From Maribacter vaceletii (GTDB lineage Bacteria; Bacteroidota; Bacteroidia; Flavobacteriales; Flavobacteriaceae), in assembly GCF_003634105.1 (NCBI RefSeq), contig NZ_RBIQ01000008.1, positions 1-64,000 on the forward strand: 64,000 nt of DNA, written 5' to 3'. Under the pieces are notes generated by a model. The model did no database searches. It was not told where the DNA came from and saw only the letters and a list, made by a program, of their open reading frames with translations. The stretch's first letter is position 1. Each line of letters begins with the position of its first letter. The position numbers and the translations under genes were made by a program. Of this stretch, positions 62,644 through 64,000 are shown piece by piece.

Positions 62644-64000
62644 ATGACCAACATACTTAAAAAATTCTTTTTCTCTACACGTTTAATGTCTGTTCTATTT
62701 ATTGTATTTGCAACAGCAATGGCATTTGGAACCTTTATAGAAAGTTGGTATAGTACAGAAACCGCAAGAATCTGGATTTATAATACCACATGGTTTGAGG
62801 CTATAATGGTGTTTTTTGTAATTAATTTTGTGGGTAATATTTTTAGGTATAAACTTTTAAGAAAAGAAAAATGGCCAGTTTTAGTATTACACCTTTCTTG
62901 GATATTAATAATTTTAGGTGCTTTTGTAACTAGGTATATTAGTTTTGAAGGTATGATGCCGATTAGAGAAGGCAATACAGAAAAAGTTTTTTATTCTGAT
63001 AAAACGTATTTAACAGCATTTGTTGATGGGGAAATAAACGGAGAACCTAAAAGAAAGGTTCTTGAAGATGATTTAATTGTAACTCCTGAAGCATTAAAAT
63101 CTAACTTACCTTGGAAATCCGATTATAATAACCAAGATTTTACAATTTCTTATGTAGATTTTATAAAAGGGGCTAAGTTAGGTTTAGTACCAAGTGCTAC
63201 AGGAAATTTCTTTTTAAAGATTGTAGAAGCTGGTAATGGACAAAGGCATGACCATTATTTAGAGAGTGGTAAAGTAGTAAGTATTCATAATGTATTATTT
63301 GCTTTAAATAAAAGTACAGAAGGTGCTATTAATATTTTTGCTAAAGATGGTTCTTATAGTATAAAATCTCCATTTGAAGGTAATTTTATGCGAATGGCAG
63401 ACCAAATGCAAGGTACTGTGGTGAAAGATAGTTTGCAAGAACTACAATTAAGGTCTTTATATAACACAGCAGGCATGCAATTTGTAATTCCAGATCCAAT
63501 TATACAAGGCGAATATGGAGTGGTGCAATTACCAGAAGAAGAAATTACAAAAGCTAGTCAAGATGCTTTAGTTGTAAAAATAGAGAGTAATGGTGAAGTT
63601 GTAGAAAAGAAAATACTTGGAGGGAAAGGAACATCAAACTTTACAGATAAAATAAAAGTAGGAGGTTTAGATTTTGCTTTAGCCTATGGTTCTAAAGTAC
63701 ATGAACTTCCTTTTAGTATAAAACTTAATGATTTTATTGCCGAAAAATACCCAGGAACAGAAAAAGGTTATGCTTCTTTTATGAGTAAAGTTACTATTGA
63801 AGACGAGCGCCCTTTTGATTATAAAATATTTATGAACCATGTATTAGACCATCAAGGGTATCGTTTTTTTCAAGCAAGTTTTGACCCAGATGAAAAAGGA
63901 ACTGTTCTTTCTGTAAATCATGATTTTTGGGGAACTTGGATAACTTATATAGGATATACTCTTTTATATATTGGTTTGTTAGGAACTCTTTTCTTTGGTA
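62644..64000 (+). CDS. Fused ResB/CcsA cytochrome c biogenesis protein, N-terminal part
   Basis: 452 codons to the window edge; the full Bacteroidetes protein is usually about 1,000 residues. It starts MTNILKKFFFSTRLMSVLFI with ResB-type helices (about 12-30, 45-60, 78-95), then a large periplasmic domain (about 100-420) with DHQGYRFFQASFDPDEKGT, a typical ResB signature. Another helix, WITYIGYTLLYIGLLGT, is at the edge. The CcsA half with its WWD domain lies beyond. It delivers and attaches heme to c-type cytochromes. Confidence 0.9.
   Translation, partial: MTNILKKFFFSTRLMSVLFIVFATAMAFGTFIESWYSTETARIWIYNTTWFEAIMVFFVINFVGNIFRYKLLRKEKWPVLVLHLSWILIILGAFVTRYISFEGMMPIREGNTEKVFYSDKTYLTAFVDGEINGEPKRKVLEDDLIVTPEALKSNLPWKSDYNNQDFTISYVDFIKGAKLGLVPSATGNFFLKIVEAGNGQRHDHYLESGKVVSIHNVLFALNKSTEGAINIFAKDGSYSIKSPFEGNFMRMADQMQGTVVKDSLQELQLRSLYNTAGMQFVIPDPIIQGEYGVVQLPEEEITKASQDALVVKIESNGEVVEKKILGGKGTSNFTDKIKVGGLDFALAYGSKVHELPFSIKLNDFIAEKYPGTEKGYASFMSKVTIEDERPFDYKIFMNHVLDHQGYRFFQASFDPDEKGTVLSVNHDFWGTWITYIGYTLLYIGLLGTLFFG

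Overview
The window is about 64 kb of AT-rich bacterial chromosome and reads as a marine-type member of the Flavobacteriaceae (Bacteroidetes). Supporting signs are the DUF4290, DUF493, START-like and DUF2911 genes, the fused ResB/CcsA cytochrome c biogenesis protein, a MurA with Asp in place of the catalytic Cys, starts without Shine-Dalgarno sequences, TAnnTTTG-type promoter boxes, and many TTG/GTG starts. No plasmid or phage backbone is visible. Most of the window is ordinary core chromosome broken by three accessory patches.

Layout. 1-160: start of a secreted galactose-oxidase-like protein, cut by the window edge. 718-7035: the end of a capsule/exopolysaccharide locus (DegT aminotransferase, PglF/CapD-like dehydratase, Wza-like lipoprotein, Wzc-like kinase), facing a CpsB/YwqE-type phosphatase across a shared terminator. 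7909-9514: PhnA and two unknown genes, then 1.3 kb of largely non-coding DNA with a coding relic. 10834-18896: signalling region with two paralogous membrane histidine kinases flanking a beta-barrel-like protein and a periplasmic-binding lipoprotein, then an Hpt protein, a LytTR regulator, five tiny membrane-peptide ORFs and a single-domain response regulator. 19113-20902: a probable small integrated element at the 3' end of mnmE (att-like repeats, a Fic gene, a DUF4357 relic). 20885-30746: housekeeping genes (mnmE, dnaN, SAM hydroxide adenosyltransferase, phoH-like, purC, exonuclease, cNMP/CBS nucleotidyltransferase-like protein). 31085-33574: GH2 beta-galactosidase. 33638-33711: tRNA-Met. 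33847-42105: more core genes (class IV aminotransferase, YqgE, HU, fmt, recQ, ATPase, DUF493, DUF4290, murA). 42106-44589: a second insertion-like patch between murA and a duplicated murA 3' end, holding an ABC-exporter relic and a two-module lipoprotein. 44657-49511: minus-strand stress/photoreactivation genes (pirin, VOC, GNAT, SnoaL-like, photolyase, SDR, SRPBCC). 49671-50525: DUF2911 protein. 50659-58093: galactose/sugar cluster (galT, galK, NUDIX regulator, SSS symporter, a 36-residue membrane peptide, PIG-L deacetylase). 58182-62494: MscS-like protein, lipoprotein, barrel, Maf, KDO-8-P phosphatase-like and DUF2520 genes. 62644-64000: start of the ResB/CcsA protein.

The strongest candidate for an undescribed system is 10834-18896, centred on 17392-18433. 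Two very short hydrophobic peptides each follow a copy of a ~138-bp leader that is better conserved than the peptides. The leader carries paired boxes 20 bp apart that look like LytTR sites, and a LytTR gene lies directly upstream. Two 56-residue membrane peptides follow whose genes differ only at five synonymous positions, then a truncated third paralogue and a receiver-only regulator. I infer a sensor-Hpt-LytTR circuit controlling small membrane peptides. The proteins and repeats are seen in the sequence; the wiring is inference.
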